Positions 46,782-59,395 of a DNA stretch of 64,000 nt are shown here, piece after piece. Location of the stretch: the NCBI GenBank assembly GCA_025738555.1, contig JAOVFP010000013.1, positions 1,674,001-1,738,000 on the forward strand. The letters run 5' to 3'. Under the pieces are notes generated by a model. The model ran no database searches. It was not told where the DNA came from and saw only the letters and a list, made by a program, of their open reading frames with translations. The number at the start of each line of letters is the position of its first letter. Position 1 is the first letter of the stretch. The translations under genes and the position numbers were made by a program. The stretch comes from Cyathus striatus. Taxonomy: Eukaryota > Basidiomycota > Agaricomycetes > Agaricales > Nidulariaceae.

Positions 46782-47783
46782 TAATATGCCTAGTTTCGAC
46801 CCTCACGTGATGCACTTCCCTCCTGGGGCGTCAATCAGCGGCCCTCAGCGTCCCTCCCTACACTCTCATCGTCGACGTCGTCCATCCGAAGCTGACATGG
46901 ATCGACATCCACAAGCCGCTTGTCTTGCCCTTCTGTTGGCATTGACTCTGCTAGTTTCTCCCCCCTTTTCCCTATCCCCATCGTCACGGCCAACGCTGGA
47001 AAGGCCTTCGTCACCGGCGCTCGTGACGGACACTCCGATCGAACAATCCTGCCTGTAGATCTCTTCGCACGCCTTCACACTCACAGACCGTAACTCGGGT
47101 GGTCTGTATTGTATTAGATGTGCCTTCGCGCGAGGTCGTGCACGTTGAAGATCCTTGCACCTGGTCGCTCGCGCATCGTTATGGTTCGTTGTTTCGACTA
47201 TGTAGACAGGCATACACCGAGCTCAACCCAGTATGGGAGTTGAATATGATGATCTGTTTGGTGCTTCTGGCGTTTCAGCGAGTCACATAGAAGTGCTCTT
47301 TGGGAACAGTCTATATACGATATTCAGCCAGTCGCAACGTTGGCGTTGTCGTGCTCTGATAGTCATCTTGGCATTTGACGTGACCGAGGCTACTCCTGGA
47401 TCTGCCCGTTGGCCTCCACAAGCAAAGCCCACTTTGTTAGCACATCATGTAATAGTATACATGTACTTGTGCTAGGTGCATGCTCGCTGAACGCTCTCGG
47501 ACTTCTACAGACTACTCATATATCTTTATCTTTCGTTGTATGGAAGTCGAATGGGTTGCACTTGCGTCAGCACGATTTTTAACGACTTTGGTCTATCGGA
47601 AGCTTGAGCGCTTGTATAGATGAGGTAAAGTAATTCAATGTTGGAGTTAAGCCTAGCAAACATCGAGTTGACGATCATTGATGTCCACAATAGTCACGTG
47701 GGCGAGACCGAACACTGACAGTCACCGTGCATGTTCGAACTTGGAACTTGAACAGGAACAATTGAAATTGGTAGCGCTACGCC

Positions 47784-48769
47784 GGGACCCCTGATTATCC
47801 TAAGGGAACTTAGATCCTGAAGAGCGGATGTTTGTCCGGACAGATTTTTGGCCTATTTTCGAAAAAGTGTCCGGGGTGGACCCAAGTTCGTCTCAAATGC
47901 CAAATTTTGTCCGGATTTAGCGTTCTAAGTTCAAAATTTGCGTTTTTTTGCGCCTTTTCTCTTGAAATGTGCTTTTCGAGGTCAGAATATGGGCGCTGAT
48001 GCTAAATAAGTATATAAATCTATGGTTTCAATGCTGTATATATAAATGTTGTCTTCAAAGTATATTTTGTTGTCTTTAAAATCAACTGTCTTTTCCTCCC
48101 CTCTCAATGAAAGCTTTGAGGCTGCAATTAGACATGTTGTTCGAGACCTGAAAAATTATGGAATGTCTATCATTGTTGAAGTATTCCAGTATCATTAGTT
48201 GAAAACACTTTTCCACGACCATTGCCAATCCACTCAGATTCACACAACACCGTGAATAGATTGTGTCATCGAGAATAATAGAGTCTTCCGTCCTGCGTTC
48301 ATGCGTTCATGTTTGGTTGTCGACTTCGCATTGAGTTCGAGCTCGATGTGTTTGTCAAAAGAGTGACAGAAACACGATATGTCGAAAGCGGCGGAAGGTG
48401 GGTCACTTGAACTCGCTTTCCATCATCATGACAAACATCTTCTAATACAGTTTTATGTGATCAATCTTAGCAGTTATGAGTTCAAAGTCTCAAAAAACAA
48501 TCCGCAGCATCAAGATTCAAACATTGAATCTCACTGTCACTACTGACATGTACTGACATTTCATCTTACAGTTCACCCCAACCACTGGGTTATATGTCCG
48601 GACAAAAATCTAACTCTCAAAAAATTGATCATTTTTGTCCGGTAAAATTATCCAAGTTTAACGGTCTCAGAGGCAAAAATTGTCCGGATTGCGTTCTAAG
48701 TTCGGGGCCTGCGGCCCCAATTTTTGTCCGGATTGGCATCTAAGTTCCCCTAGGATTATCAGGGGTCCT
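47784..48769. mobile_element. Non-autonomous DNA transposon (hAT-like), 986 bp, with 8-bp target duplication
   Basis: Ends are GGGACCCCTGATTATCC at 47784 and the reverse complement of AGGACCCCTGATAATCC at 48753-48769, with similarity continuing inward to GGGAACTTAGAT. GCTACGCC is duplicated exactly at 47776-47783 and 48770-48777. The matching position upstream of copy D (about 45347-45355) reads CGCTACGCCGCTAACAACC without an insertion, so it is an empty site. Several TTGTCCGGA motifs lie near each end, like subterminal binding repeats. No ORF is present. It shares the AGGACCCC terminus and 8-bp duplication with the element at 9301-11154. Confidence 0.9.
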
Positions 48770-48949
48770 GCTACGCCGCTAACAACCTTGACAGCATGGA
48801 ATTCGGTCCCTCTCAAGGCGGCGATGTCATTCATATCGCTGTACACATTTCCAAAGCGTTTCGTACCTTTCATCAAACATCCATCTCTGCAGGCTGCAGC
48901 CTGCTTCCAAGTAACATCTCTGTGAAGGGCACGTCCTGATCGACTTCGA

Positions 48950-50210
48950 ATGGCTCTCCCAGACTTTCCACCTCGGACTCATAGTCCTGAGCCCATCGAG
49001 ATGTTTACCCTAGGACGGCAAGAGGCACAGGCAACCTCGTCTACTCCAAATCCTACGCCTACCACACACCCTCCAACTCACTGGCACCCCAAGCTCACTA
49101 CGTACCGGCTCCTCGTGATCCTCATCACACTTGGGTTCTCAACCGCAAAAGCAGTGTTAAGCTACCAAGGTCGTTCGACTGTGCCTATAACGCTGGAGTG
49201 GTTGTTTGGTACCGGAGTATTCCTTCTGTGCGTCTATTCTTCCTCACCCTCGCGCATTGCTTTAACGCACCTACAGGTTCTTCGCACTCGACACATATCA
49301 AAGTCGAGTCAAATCCCGTGCTTTCCCCTGGTTCTTCGAGGTGGACCTCGTGTGTGGCGTGAGTGCTACCCCTTGAGTATGGCGGTTTTGTACTGAAGAT
49401 AGCTGGCTCAGGATGTACTGGATAGGGTTATACGAGCCCAACCCTCTCAACAAGATGCCATATCTTTTCACAACTGATTACACACGAGACGTCAAAAGTA
49501 AGTACACGTTGCTAGCTTTCCCCCTTCCTACTATCCGCTAATCTGTTCATGCTTTACAGGATACGCACATACATCTATCCGCGTCGCCCCCCAAGTCGCA
49601 ATCATAGCCTTCGCAAGCTGGTGGTCTTACATGTGCATAGGGTGGATTGAAACCTTACGGTACTCATTCCTTGCCCAGGTACAACCGCCGGTGACGATTT
49701 TCAAAAAGGCAATGAATATGGTTGTCTTGCCCGGCTTTGCTATGTCTTCGATTTCGCTAGTAATTACCACCTTAGTAGCCGCGGTTTTCGTTGTGTCGGT
49801 TATCGTATTGTCGAGGTTTAGGCTTGGGATGCTCAGGGAGAACGGTTGGTCACGCTCTTACTCCTTGTTATACCGATACTTACTTTCCTTCAGTCGCTTT
49901 CTTATGGGGTTACGCTTTGCACATCTTTTTAATCCTCATACTGGACCTTTCCATGCTACCTTTTCTCTTCTACCTTCTCATCTTCTTTCTAAGCTCATGT
50001 TCAGTCCTGGCATCCTGGGAGGGCGACAGTTCATTCGCGTTCGCCGTTTTCGCGGTTATCGTCTGGATTGTATACCTTGTGGGCTTGATCTGGTGGCTTG
50101 GAAAGCTGTCGGTGCAACATCTGTGGTATGTGATGGGGCTCATTAGGAGGGCTATGTTGAGGTGGTATGCTGTGTCGGGTGCGAGGAGGCGTGGGTCGAT
50201 GGGGGTGTAG
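48950..50210 (+). pseudogene. Family A membrane-protein gene, copy E (larger internal deletion)
   Basis: Starts MALPDFPPRTHSPEPIEM. Exon 2 begins normally (FFALDTYQSRVKSRAFPWFFEVDLV) but then runs directly into GCGTGAGTG, the donor that in copies C and D follows VVGVA. About 80 codons from LAWKY to VVGVA are therefore gone, with breakpoints different from copy D. Downstream exons are present: YWIGLYEPNPLNKMPYLFTT, PQVAIIAFASWWSYMCIGWIETL, and a final exon ending RRRGSMGV at 50210. It is the outer unit of the right arm, paired with copy B. Confidence 0.82.
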
Positions 50211-51359
50211 GCTTAGGTTCCGATGCCCGTTGGTTTCGTTCGTGGATTACTATAAGCTTGGAACGGCCTCTACGTGATACCCTCTCTGCTTGGAGTGTCA
50301 ATCATGATATTGGCGATGTCGCGCTGGTAGTATCTCCTCCCTTCATTGGCTCCCGCGACACCTTCGTTGACGTCGTCTACCCACTGTTCACCTGGGTCTC
50401 TTCGCTGGCATCGACACCCACAAGTTGTGACTCGTCCTGCCCTTCTGCTGGCGTTGACGTGCTCTGATGGAGTTTCTTTGCCTCCAGCACCCCGTGGTAC
50501 CCCATCGTCTGCGACTGAAGCTACCAGTGTATCTCTCACAATTCGATACCCACAAATTATGGCTTGTCCCGCCACTCTGCTGGCCTACCATGTAGCGACC
50601 ATGCCTCCGCTCTAGGTTGCGCTCGTTGAACGTCTTGGCACCCCAAGCGGTCGCTCGTGCAGTCGTTTCGACTAGACAGGCATCGAGTTGTGCCCAGTAT
50701 GGGAGTTGAAAGAAAGTGATGTGCTATTGGTATTGCGAAGACGTGCTCTTCGGGAGCGGTCTGTATGTGATATCTAGCCATTCTGAAGCTTTATTTACAA
50801 CGTTGTTGTCGTTGTCGTGCTCTGATAACGTGTCTTTCCTTTCAGCCCCCTCGGGACCTTGTTGTTTGACGTCTTATGACGGAAGACACTGCTGGATCCA
50901 TCAGCTCGCCTCGGTGTATGCGAGCCGTTTTGTTAGCATACCATGTAGTGGCCATCCACCTGTGCTAGGTCTGTGCTTCTTGAACGTTCTGGGACCTCTA
51001 CCAACCACCCGTGCATATTTATGTTTCGCTGTATGGAAGTTGAATGAATTGCACTTCTGATTGCCGTCAGAACGATTTTCCATGCGACTTCTGATATTGC
51101 AGTGCCTGATGGACTTTCAGTCTTTTATGACTCTGGGCTATCAGCGAGAGCTTGAACTGTAGCTTACATAGATGAAGACTGGGCAGTTGATGTTGGCATA
51201 GTCGTAACAAGTGTACGCTAGAGCCGGGCTGATAACCGTTACGAAGTTATTTGTACAACTACTACTGTTTTTCGCTGGCAACTGTCAAATCAAACATAAC
51301 CAAGAGCATAGGGAGTCTGGCGTCCTTTCTCTTAGAATACAAAAGTTAAAATAAATAAC

Positions 51360-51446
51360 GGGCCTGAGAGGGAATTGAACCCCCGACCTCCTCGAATTGT
51401 GTTATGTGAACCCAAACGAGGAATCATGCGACTAGACCATCAGGCC
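51360..51446 (-). tRNA. tRNA-Pro (anticodon TGG) with a 15-nt intron
   Basis: The mature part is the same as the tRNA at 34975-35062. The intron differs (TTCACATAACACAAT here, one base shorter). It stands in the opposite orientation at the outer end of the right palindrome arm. Confidence 0.93.
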
Positions 51447-52292
51447 GCTTGCAATTGTTGCTCGCCGCGTACCTATAGCCTCTACTTGTTGTTGTACTTG
51501 GGTACCATCGTCGGCTTCGAAATGGCATGCTGGGATTTTGCTGATGGTGTTAGCAATAATTTAAATGAGTATGTAAGTTAGTACTCCGGCTTTGGTACAT
51601 ACATGAGTGATCATCGATCCTCCGTTACTTCGGAATCTGGTATTTACGCTATGTTCTGTACTAGGATCTGTTAGACTGTTACGCGACTCCCCTTCTTATT
51701 CACCTCTTCTCAGCATAAGCGGTCGTTGGAAAAATGAGAGTTGCCTCTCGCACGATGGCCTCGGACGTCTCAGATATTGTGATGCGACGCTCATCACTGC
51801 ATCACCACTTGGCAGTTGCAATAAGTAATTCTTTTACCAACCAGAGTGGGGTTCACAGCAAGTTCACGTAATACGTCATACTTATCAAGGCCGGGACCTT
51901 GGTATCAAATATCGATGACAATCAAGATTCCCTTTTCGCGAGCCCTCCGAGGAGTCTCAAAGAGCACGCCTACGGTGAAACGGCTACCATTGCCAATGAT
52001 CATGCACATGCTTGACTTCCCATTGATTTTACAGGAAGTGTTTACGATGAAGAAGGTTCTTGAGTAAATACTGATACTGTGAGCTCGCTGATACTGGACT
52101 TATGGTGAACCTGGCGAACGCCTATTATTGAAGTTCTACCTACCAGCGTAAAGATCTGATTCGGAAACCGGCAGTGCAAATGATATCTAGCACTGCTCAT
52201 TTAACTCCAGAAATACTTATATATGAGTTCTTTTGGAGTGCTTAATGCGTGCGCACATTCATAACATCTACTGCTTGCTGATAATTCTGAAG
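51447..52292. other. Intergenic; no supported gene
   Basis: Short ORFs at 51607-51828 and 51846-52067 show no family features. Confidence 0.3.
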
Positions 52293-53707
52293 ATGTCCGA
52301 ATTAAACTCTCAGTTGGTGGCCAGTATGTGGGCAACACGATATGTTGTGGTACGAGCATAACCTGTCCTCTCCCTGATTGTTAAAAACATTAACAACGAT
52401 TTTTAGTGCGGGGATCGTACGTACAGCACTTCGCATGCAGATCTCGTATACTAACCATTTGTTGACCTGAAGTGGCCGGCGCAACATTACTGGTATGTGC
52501 ATTGACAGGGCGGGTTCGGCTTCGAAAAATTTCTCATGCCCACCAGATATTCGACTACTTCATCACCCTCGGGATGGAAATATCCTATATATGGAAATCT
52601 CAGTCGAGGTTAAGCCTACTGGACATTCTATATCTCGTAACGAGGTATCTCCCCATCGCAAACCTTGTCTTAACGTACAAATGTACGTGCTTCATATCTT
52701 TATCACCTAGTACTTAAACTGTAACCATTCCTTTGAACAATTATATATACTAGACGACAAAGCTTTTACCTCCCCTACCACAGATTCACACAGCTGCCCA
52801 GTAATATTTGCCGCCAACGGATGTACGTCCTGCTTTTTCTATCACCGATTCATAAGCCATACTCAAACCTTTCTCAGGGCTGTGTCTTGTAGGAGTCGCA
52901 CTCGCAGAAAGTAAGCGTACTTTCCTTTTCGTCCTTCATCCCCGTATAACTTCCTATTAGTTGTATTATCACTGAGAACATGGGCACTATGGGGAAAAGA
53001 CAGACGTGTATTATACGCTCTATCTGCATCCTTTATAATCTTTTGGATTGTTTCGTTTGTCATTCTGGGACGGTTTTTGGTTACACTCCCGAGTACGTTC
53101 TTTACTTCTCATACAAAAAGGACTAGAATCAAGTTAATGGACTGAAGGATATCCGATATGTGGGCAGATCTCGGGAGGTCATTCTTCGTTTATTGCAGTT
53201 TTTACAATGATTTTTGCCTTTGAGGCTGGTATGATTTTATCTCTTATCGTGGTTGGACGACCGCCAACACATTTCTTTAGTTATTCTAGGATTGACAGCA
53301 TTACATGCCCTACGTGAGCAGTACATATTAGTATCCTTTGGTTTGCTGAAGTTATTTGCTATAGGTAATAGGAAGATGTGCTGGTCTTCCACTCAGAAAG
53401 TCATTTACCGAGATGGTAGGATTTCTGCATACCGCCTACTGAGTACTCAATAAATGCTAAAAATGAGGAAGGCATAATGTATTGCATCTTCTTGCTAGGT
53501 ATTACAATTTTACGCATTTATTACCTTATTCCCAACACTGACGTCACGGCCTTAGCAATAAACATCATAAACATCTACTTATTGGCAAGCAAAGTAAGTC
53601 TTCACTCCACCTTTTATTCATATTCAATATCTTTATCCAGTCGTTTTATGCAAATGTATTATTCAAGTAAGACAAACTCTTCTAATCGTTTATCGTCTTC
53701 TCATTGA
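52293..53707 (+). CDS. DUF6533 integral membrane protein, most diverged of four
   Basis: A probable first exon starts MSELNSQLVASMWATRY at 52293, though its junction is not resolved. The DUF6533 core follows: ATLL then, after a GTATGT...CAG intron, IFDYFITLGMEISYIWKS and YLVTRYLPIANLVL. Later exons give CPVIFAANG, FLLVVLSLRTWALWGKDRR, LSASFIIFWIVSFVILG, FTMIFAFEAGMILSL, LGLTALHALREQ, VIYRDG joined to IMYCIFLLGITILRIYY, and a short tail ending at 53707. The order matches the usual seven-helix DUF6533 layout. The family is abundant in Agaricomycetes, with no established function; receptor-like roles are speculation. It points away from the three related minus-strand copies. Confidence 0.75.
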
Positions 53708-54159
53708 GTTATACATGTGTGCAGCACGGAACGGATGACGCATTCCATATTTGTCGGAAGAATAATATTACACATCCGCGAGGAAATGTCGAAGGAGAGA
53801 GATAAATATTATATTAATTAAGGTTTTAAGTTGTATTAGATATACAAGACGATTTAGCAATGCAAAGTTACGACTTACACGATTTGGAAGTACTGCATAA
53901 CCTGCGCAGTACGGGTGCAACTATTGTCCGCGGTTGAGATACCGAAGATGTATTCCATATAATTTTAGCATGAAACATATACTCCAAGATTTAGCTAGTC
54001 AATTTCCCTGATTAGTTCCCGAATTTAAAATAATACTTTTCTGGCAGGTTCCTACAGTACCGCATTTGAAAATTTTCACTTCGAAGTTTGATCAAAATCG
54101 TACAAGAGCAATGCAGCGATATATACTTATTAAGGTAGTTCGCATGCGGTATCGCTTTC
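53708..54159. other. Intergenic; nothing recognised
   Basis: Spacer between DUF6533 genes; no ORF with features. Confidence 0.3.
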
Positions 54160-55955
54160 GAAATTTATGGCGGCCGGTACCCCTCTGATGATGTTGCTCT
54201 CAACGTTTTCAGAAATCTACTATACCTTCGACAACCTAGCCCTAAGTGCTTATCTCTACGGAACATCTTCGAAGGGCTTTTGTATTTTCCTACATCATCT
54301 TTGGCTACTTATTGTAACTCTTCGTTTTGCCAGCTGACACTATCAAACTTGCGCCTTGTGCGAAGGAAAACTCGTATGGTATGATATTGAAACAGGGGGT
54401 ATCACCATAGCGGCAATTATCCTGCATATTACTTGCCGCCGTGCCGGAGCATAGGCGTCAAACTTGACCTACTCTATGTCAATGAAGCTTGTTAATTCCA
54501 CATCATCGTTTGATGTGCTTGATTGATCCACGAGAGGCTCTGTGGAAACTCGAAGGAGTCTCTTAATCAATTTACATGCCTGTCAAATAAGAGTTCATGA
54601 TTTAACATATTTTAATCACATGTTGGCTCACCAAAATGGAATATATGGTCAATTTCCAGCTGTCATATTATAAGTAATCTTAACACTCAGATAAGATGTG
54701 ATCTATAACATACACTAATGGATAGGTCACATATCTCGCTTGGATAGCATGGACAGATGGCAAGATCAATATGCTGGACATTACTTAGATGAGTGGTCAA
54801 ATGTTTAACCTTCTGATTCCAAGTAATTTAAACATACCAACTATGACTGCAAAAAATTTTCCTCCATCTCGAACAACTTTGCCAACAATATTTGTGTACC
54901 GAGTTTCAACATTCTTTTTGGTGAGGGTTAGTATAAGCAGAATTGATTCTAGAATAATTACAATTATCCTGTGTGTATTGACATGAACATCAGACAATGT
55001 ATAAGCAACAGGTTAACTGCGGAAACTTTCCCAATTCGAAGCATAGCGAATGAGACAGATCTTTCACTGTTTTTTTCATCATGGTGTGCATGATGATAAC
55101 ATATCATCCAAGAATGTATACAGAATCCAAACGTAACAGCTGCTAGCATGACTAGCAAAACTCCGACTTTATAATCTTTCCTGTGTAAAGCATATACTAT
55201 GATATATTCGCATATAAGGTTTCAGCAAGTGCTTGAACATGTTATATGCATATAACGTACCTCGTAGCATTACAACTATATGTGTCGCTACTCCCAGTAT
55301 ATTACCAGATGCGACTAGGAATGTAAACCAATATCTGATTAGCAGTGTTTCAATAGGCGTTGGATACAGCCTGGTGAAGAAACATGTGACATTAATGCTT
55401 GTTTTGATCAGTCTTTGGCAGTATGCTGAGAATATATTCACCTACATTTGACACATTAGGGCAAAATAACGGCAGAAAATGTACACATATTTGACAGGTG
55501 TTAAAGGACGTCTGTACTTACATAGATCAATGACGGCTTACAACGGTGGATACCTTGTACTTACTTCCAGATATAATTATACTCGAACTGAAAAGTGCTG
55601 GCATGATCATAGAGGAGAACAACCAACGCAGATACTGGATTAATATTATCATCAGCTTTTTCATTGATGGTTGAACATACTTACAAGAGATACAATTGCG
55701 CAAAAACACACTATGCTCAGGGGTAATCTCTGAGTTCATTGAGTTGTCAAGAATGGGATAAACGGGAATTGGAGCGATTTCGACAGAGAAAATGGGTGTA
55801 TAAAAGCACTTACAACTGAATTGATCTCCTTGTAAGGAGATGCTCAGGGAGATCACTCAGTTTGATATTGGTATGTCGCTGATATTTCACACTCGTCCAT
55901 CCGGGTTCGGATCCGTAACGGCGTGAATAAGGGCTAAGTTAATCAAGAAGTGATC
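54160..55955. repeat. 1.8-kb segmental duplication, copy 1
   Basis: Direct-orientation match to 62170-64000 from GCGGCCGGTA (about 54170) to TCAAGAAGTG (about 55955), covering a DUF6533 gene and its flanks. Confidence 0.85.
54469..55739 (-). CDS. DUF6533 integral membrane protein, copy 1
   Basis: The start at 55739 gives MNSEITPEHSVFLRNCIS. After an intron the DUF6533 signature follows: SALVVLLYDHASTFQFEYNYIW. Next are RPLTPVKYVYIFCRYFALMCQ, LIRYWFTFLVASGNILGVATHIVVMLR, VYALHRKDYKVGVLLVMLAAVTFG, ILESILLILTLTKKN and GKVVRDGGKFFAVIVG. The C-terminal exons end ACKLIKRLLRV...DVELTSFIDIE at 54469. About eight exons with GT-AG introns; some 300 residues and probably seven membrane segments. The sister gene at 62487-63758 is nearly identical; 57377-58674 is more distant. 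Confidence 0.82.
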
Positions 55956-57376
55956 ATGATATCGAGTACTTATGAACTTACAACATACATGGATTAATAG
56001 CAACCCGAAGATGATAATTAGGCTGCTAGTGGTATGTGTAGGGTATATGAGAAAGCTTGTCATCATTTTACCAGTTTATCTTGCTGAGAAATTCAAGTGA
56101 CTGACACCGACGGATGACATAAAAACAGCTCAGATGTGTCATCAACCACTAGTAGTAAGGTCAATGACTCCACCTTTCAGAAATTATGGCTTAATGGTAT
56201 TTGTCAAACACCGTGTCATTTCCCGTCTTACATGAGGATGTATATCCCTCACAGCGAAATTCCGACAACAGATAAAAAATATCCATGCGAGAGTTTTATT
56301 TCTGAGGCCTGCCTCTGAGGACGATGTTATCAAAACAACCGATTACATCAAAAAGAGCACATACCTTGGGATATATTCCATGCTTGAAGGCGGATAGAAA
56401 AAAGAATATAAGGAAAAAGGGACAAATGATAAATCGTACATATCTATAGGATATCTTCGAGATGCGTAAGAAGGGATGTAAAATGATAAATAATATATTG
56501 AACGGGCGGACTATTTTTGAACTGTTCACGGAACACGTCCTGAAAGAACGTATTCAAATCCCAATTCTGTAAGCCTTTTGTGAAAGTGAGTGCACATAAG
56601 TACTTATTTAGAACCATAGAGCAACTAACCAAATTACTGGAGCCTCATTCAGGCCGCTCGTTCCACATACATACGTCCCGCAATCGTCATCTACATACTA
56701 ACTTCCCTCCAAAATTCGAACACACCCACATACCTCAGGCTTCTGGACAGTTACATAGCCTTGTATGCTAAATGTAAAGAACATATCTTTAATAAAGTTC
56801 AAGCATCCTCGCAGAGTTGCTCTTAGCCTTATCCAATTACTAGGTAGCTTTGACCACATGCCAGTTGGCATTCAAAAGGAAGGACATTAGTGAACAAGAT
56901 CGACAGCAGATCTTGGGTATCAATAAAGGACCAAGTATACACATGGTATAAAGGCAGTACGTCGTCGAGCTCGTGGTTGGAATGTGTACTCTGAGAAATA
57001 CGCAAGGCACGGCCAGCGAAATTGAATGGATTGAAAGAACGGACTAGAAAAAGTAGTCTACAATTTCCCACGCTTCGGGCCGCTTACTTGCCCTTTGGAA
57101 CGCTTCCGCTCCCTCACCTCCCGCTTGAACGAGCGAGTCTAGCAAAGAAAAAATGAAGGCCAGCGCAAATGCGTTATGTTACATGATTTGGAAGATATTT
57201 TACATCGACGCTAATCATCAGCCCGTTTCACCACTCCCACACCTACTTAAATTCATCTGCCAAGGATCCTCCGATTCAATCAACCAAAGATTGAGAAGAA
57301 AGACAAACAAACTCGATCTTCTTCGGACCGCGCTCATTTCTGCTTATGCATGTGGAGGATGATATATGCACGAGCC
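55956..57376. other. Intergenic; no gene I can support
   Basis: Contains several 60-80 codon ORFs on both strands (for example 56296-56529 minus, hydrophobic; 57153-57362 plus, start MKASANALCYMIWK). None matches a family I know or forms a consistent exon chain. The sequence differs from the neighbouring duplication. Confidence 0.3.
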
Positions 57377-58674
57377 TCACTCGATGTTTATAAAGCTTGT
57401 TAATTCCACATCATCAGCGCTTGATGCACTTGGGCGGACCGTAGGCGGCTCTGTGCAAATTTGAAGGAGTCCCTTAATCAATTTACATGCCTGTTAAATT
57501 AATGTTTAGCGCTTTAGCAACTTTAAAGTTAAGTATATATGAGCTTACAAAAACGGAAAATATGGTAAGTTTCCAGCTGCCAGTCAATAGTGTGAATATT
57601 CTTGCCACTAGGCAGAAAAATGTGAGTAGAAACATACACAAATATAATGGTCATATATGTCGCTTGAACAGCTTTGACATATGGCAAGAACAATACACTT
57701 GAAATTACTTTAATGGGTGGTTAAATGTTTGGTCATTCTATTAGCAGTAATGAATAAGTTACAACGTACCGACCATGAACACAAAGAATTTCCCCCCATC
57801 TCGAACTACTATACCAACAATATTTGCGTGCCGACTTTCGATGTTCCTTTTGGAAAATGTTAATGCAAATAGAAATGATTCCAGGATAATCATGGATATC
57901 CTGAATTCATCGACATCAACCAACGGACTCAGAAAGAGCAGATTGAGCAAAGAAACTTTCCCAAATCGAAGCACTGCCAATGACATAGATTTATGGCTAC
58001 TTTTATCCGCATAATGTGCATGGCGATAACATATTAGCCAAGAATGTATGCCAATTCCAGTCGTTACTGCTGTTGGAATGGCCAGAGAAATTCCAACTTT
58101 GTAATTTTTCTGGTGTAAGGCATATACTGTGACATTACATCTATAATCAGCCGCCTGAACGTGTTAAATGGTATAAAACGTACTTCTTAGCATTATAACG
58201 AAATGCATCGCGAGTCCTAGTAAATTACCAGACACGATTAGAAATGTAAACGAGTATCTGATTATAAATGATTCAACGGGAAGCCGATACAGCTTGGTAA
58301 AGAATAAAATGACGTTGACACTTGATTCTCAATGTTAGTCTTTGGCGGTATATTCAATCCATTAACACACGTTTGGCTTGCTAAGCCAAAATAGCGGCAG
58401 AAAATGTACACATATTTGACAGGTGTTAAAGGACGCCTGAACTTACATCGATCAGCGACAGTAGTTTACAATGGGTGGGTACTTTGTACTTACTTCCAGA
58501 TATAATTATATTCGAACTTAGAATTGCTGGCGTAATCGTAAAGAAGAACCACAAGGGCAGCTACTGGAATGAGTTATTAATACTTACGTCATTATTTATT
58601 TCGATGGTTGAGGTTCACGTACAGCAAGAGCCATTGCGCAGAAACACCCTTGGTTGGGTGATCACAGAATCCAT
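57377..58674 (-). CDS. DUF6533 integral membrane protein, copy 2
   Basis: Starts MDSVITQPRVFLRN at 58674. It then shows AALVVLLYDYASNSKFEYNYIW, TPVKYVYIFCRYFGLASQ, FRISMIILESFLFALTFSKRN and GIVVRDGGKFFVFMVG. The last exons end ACKLIKGLLQI...ADVELTSFINIE at 57377. The exon order is the same as in the flanking copies but identity is clearly lower, so this is an older duplicate lying between two young ones. I did not see a certain lesion, though the middle exons (about 58200-58360) could not all be checked. Confidence 0.72.
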
Positions 58675-59395
58675 TATTTCGTTTAGAATGCAAAATGAAC
58701 AAGGCTTTGAGTAACTTAGCTGCAAGATGGGTGCATATAAGCACTTGAAACTGAATAGATTTCCTTGTAAGGATATACTCAGGGGAATCATAAGTTAGAA
58801 TGGTTGATTAGAAATAACTTATAAGTATCAGTAATGGTTGTCAACGCGAGCCCGAGTGCAATTACTAAATAGATCAAAAATAGATAGGTGATGGGGCTTG
58901 TGATAGGTACTTACTCTTATAGGCTTATCCTCACGATTTTACGTGGTACATACAGACCGACCGCGCGGACATTTTTGGATCGATACTAGGGCCAAACCAA
59001 AAGCATACTTCATCTACCACAACTCATTGGTACTATCTATCACCTTTCATAACCATTAGAGTCACTAGTTTCAAATGAAAATACCGCAAATACCAGTCTC
59101 AACACTGAACAAGGTGTGGCGCCATATATTTTAAGGGCCACTCAAAGGTCGATTCCCTTTCATGTGGCGCGTTCCGCTGTCATGTCACCATTTATCCTAC
59201 TTAGCCTCTCCACCCGTGGGCAAGAACACCACGATCCGCCCCTAAACTATCTGACATAAATAGTTTCGAAGTTACTTGTATCAGAAGATACAACATCTTT
59301 TCAATTAGGGACGCTTATCTTAATACCTACCTACGGATATATATTAGTACAGTGGAAACAAATTAACCTACCGTCCTTTCACACATACTATAGTA

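Larger units (their letters stand above)
44683..51300 (-). repeat. Right arm of the large imperfect palindrome
   Basis: Reverse complement of 35150-41297, with two family A units (D inner, E outer), ending beside the inverted tRNA-Pro gene. It carries its own 986-bp transposon (47784-48769), missing from the left arm. Confidence 0.82.

Noticed and set aside
54797..54986. Plus-strand ORFs over the DUF6533 genes
   Set aside because: They mirror the conserved VRDGGKFF exons on the minus strand; the same shadows appear in all copies.
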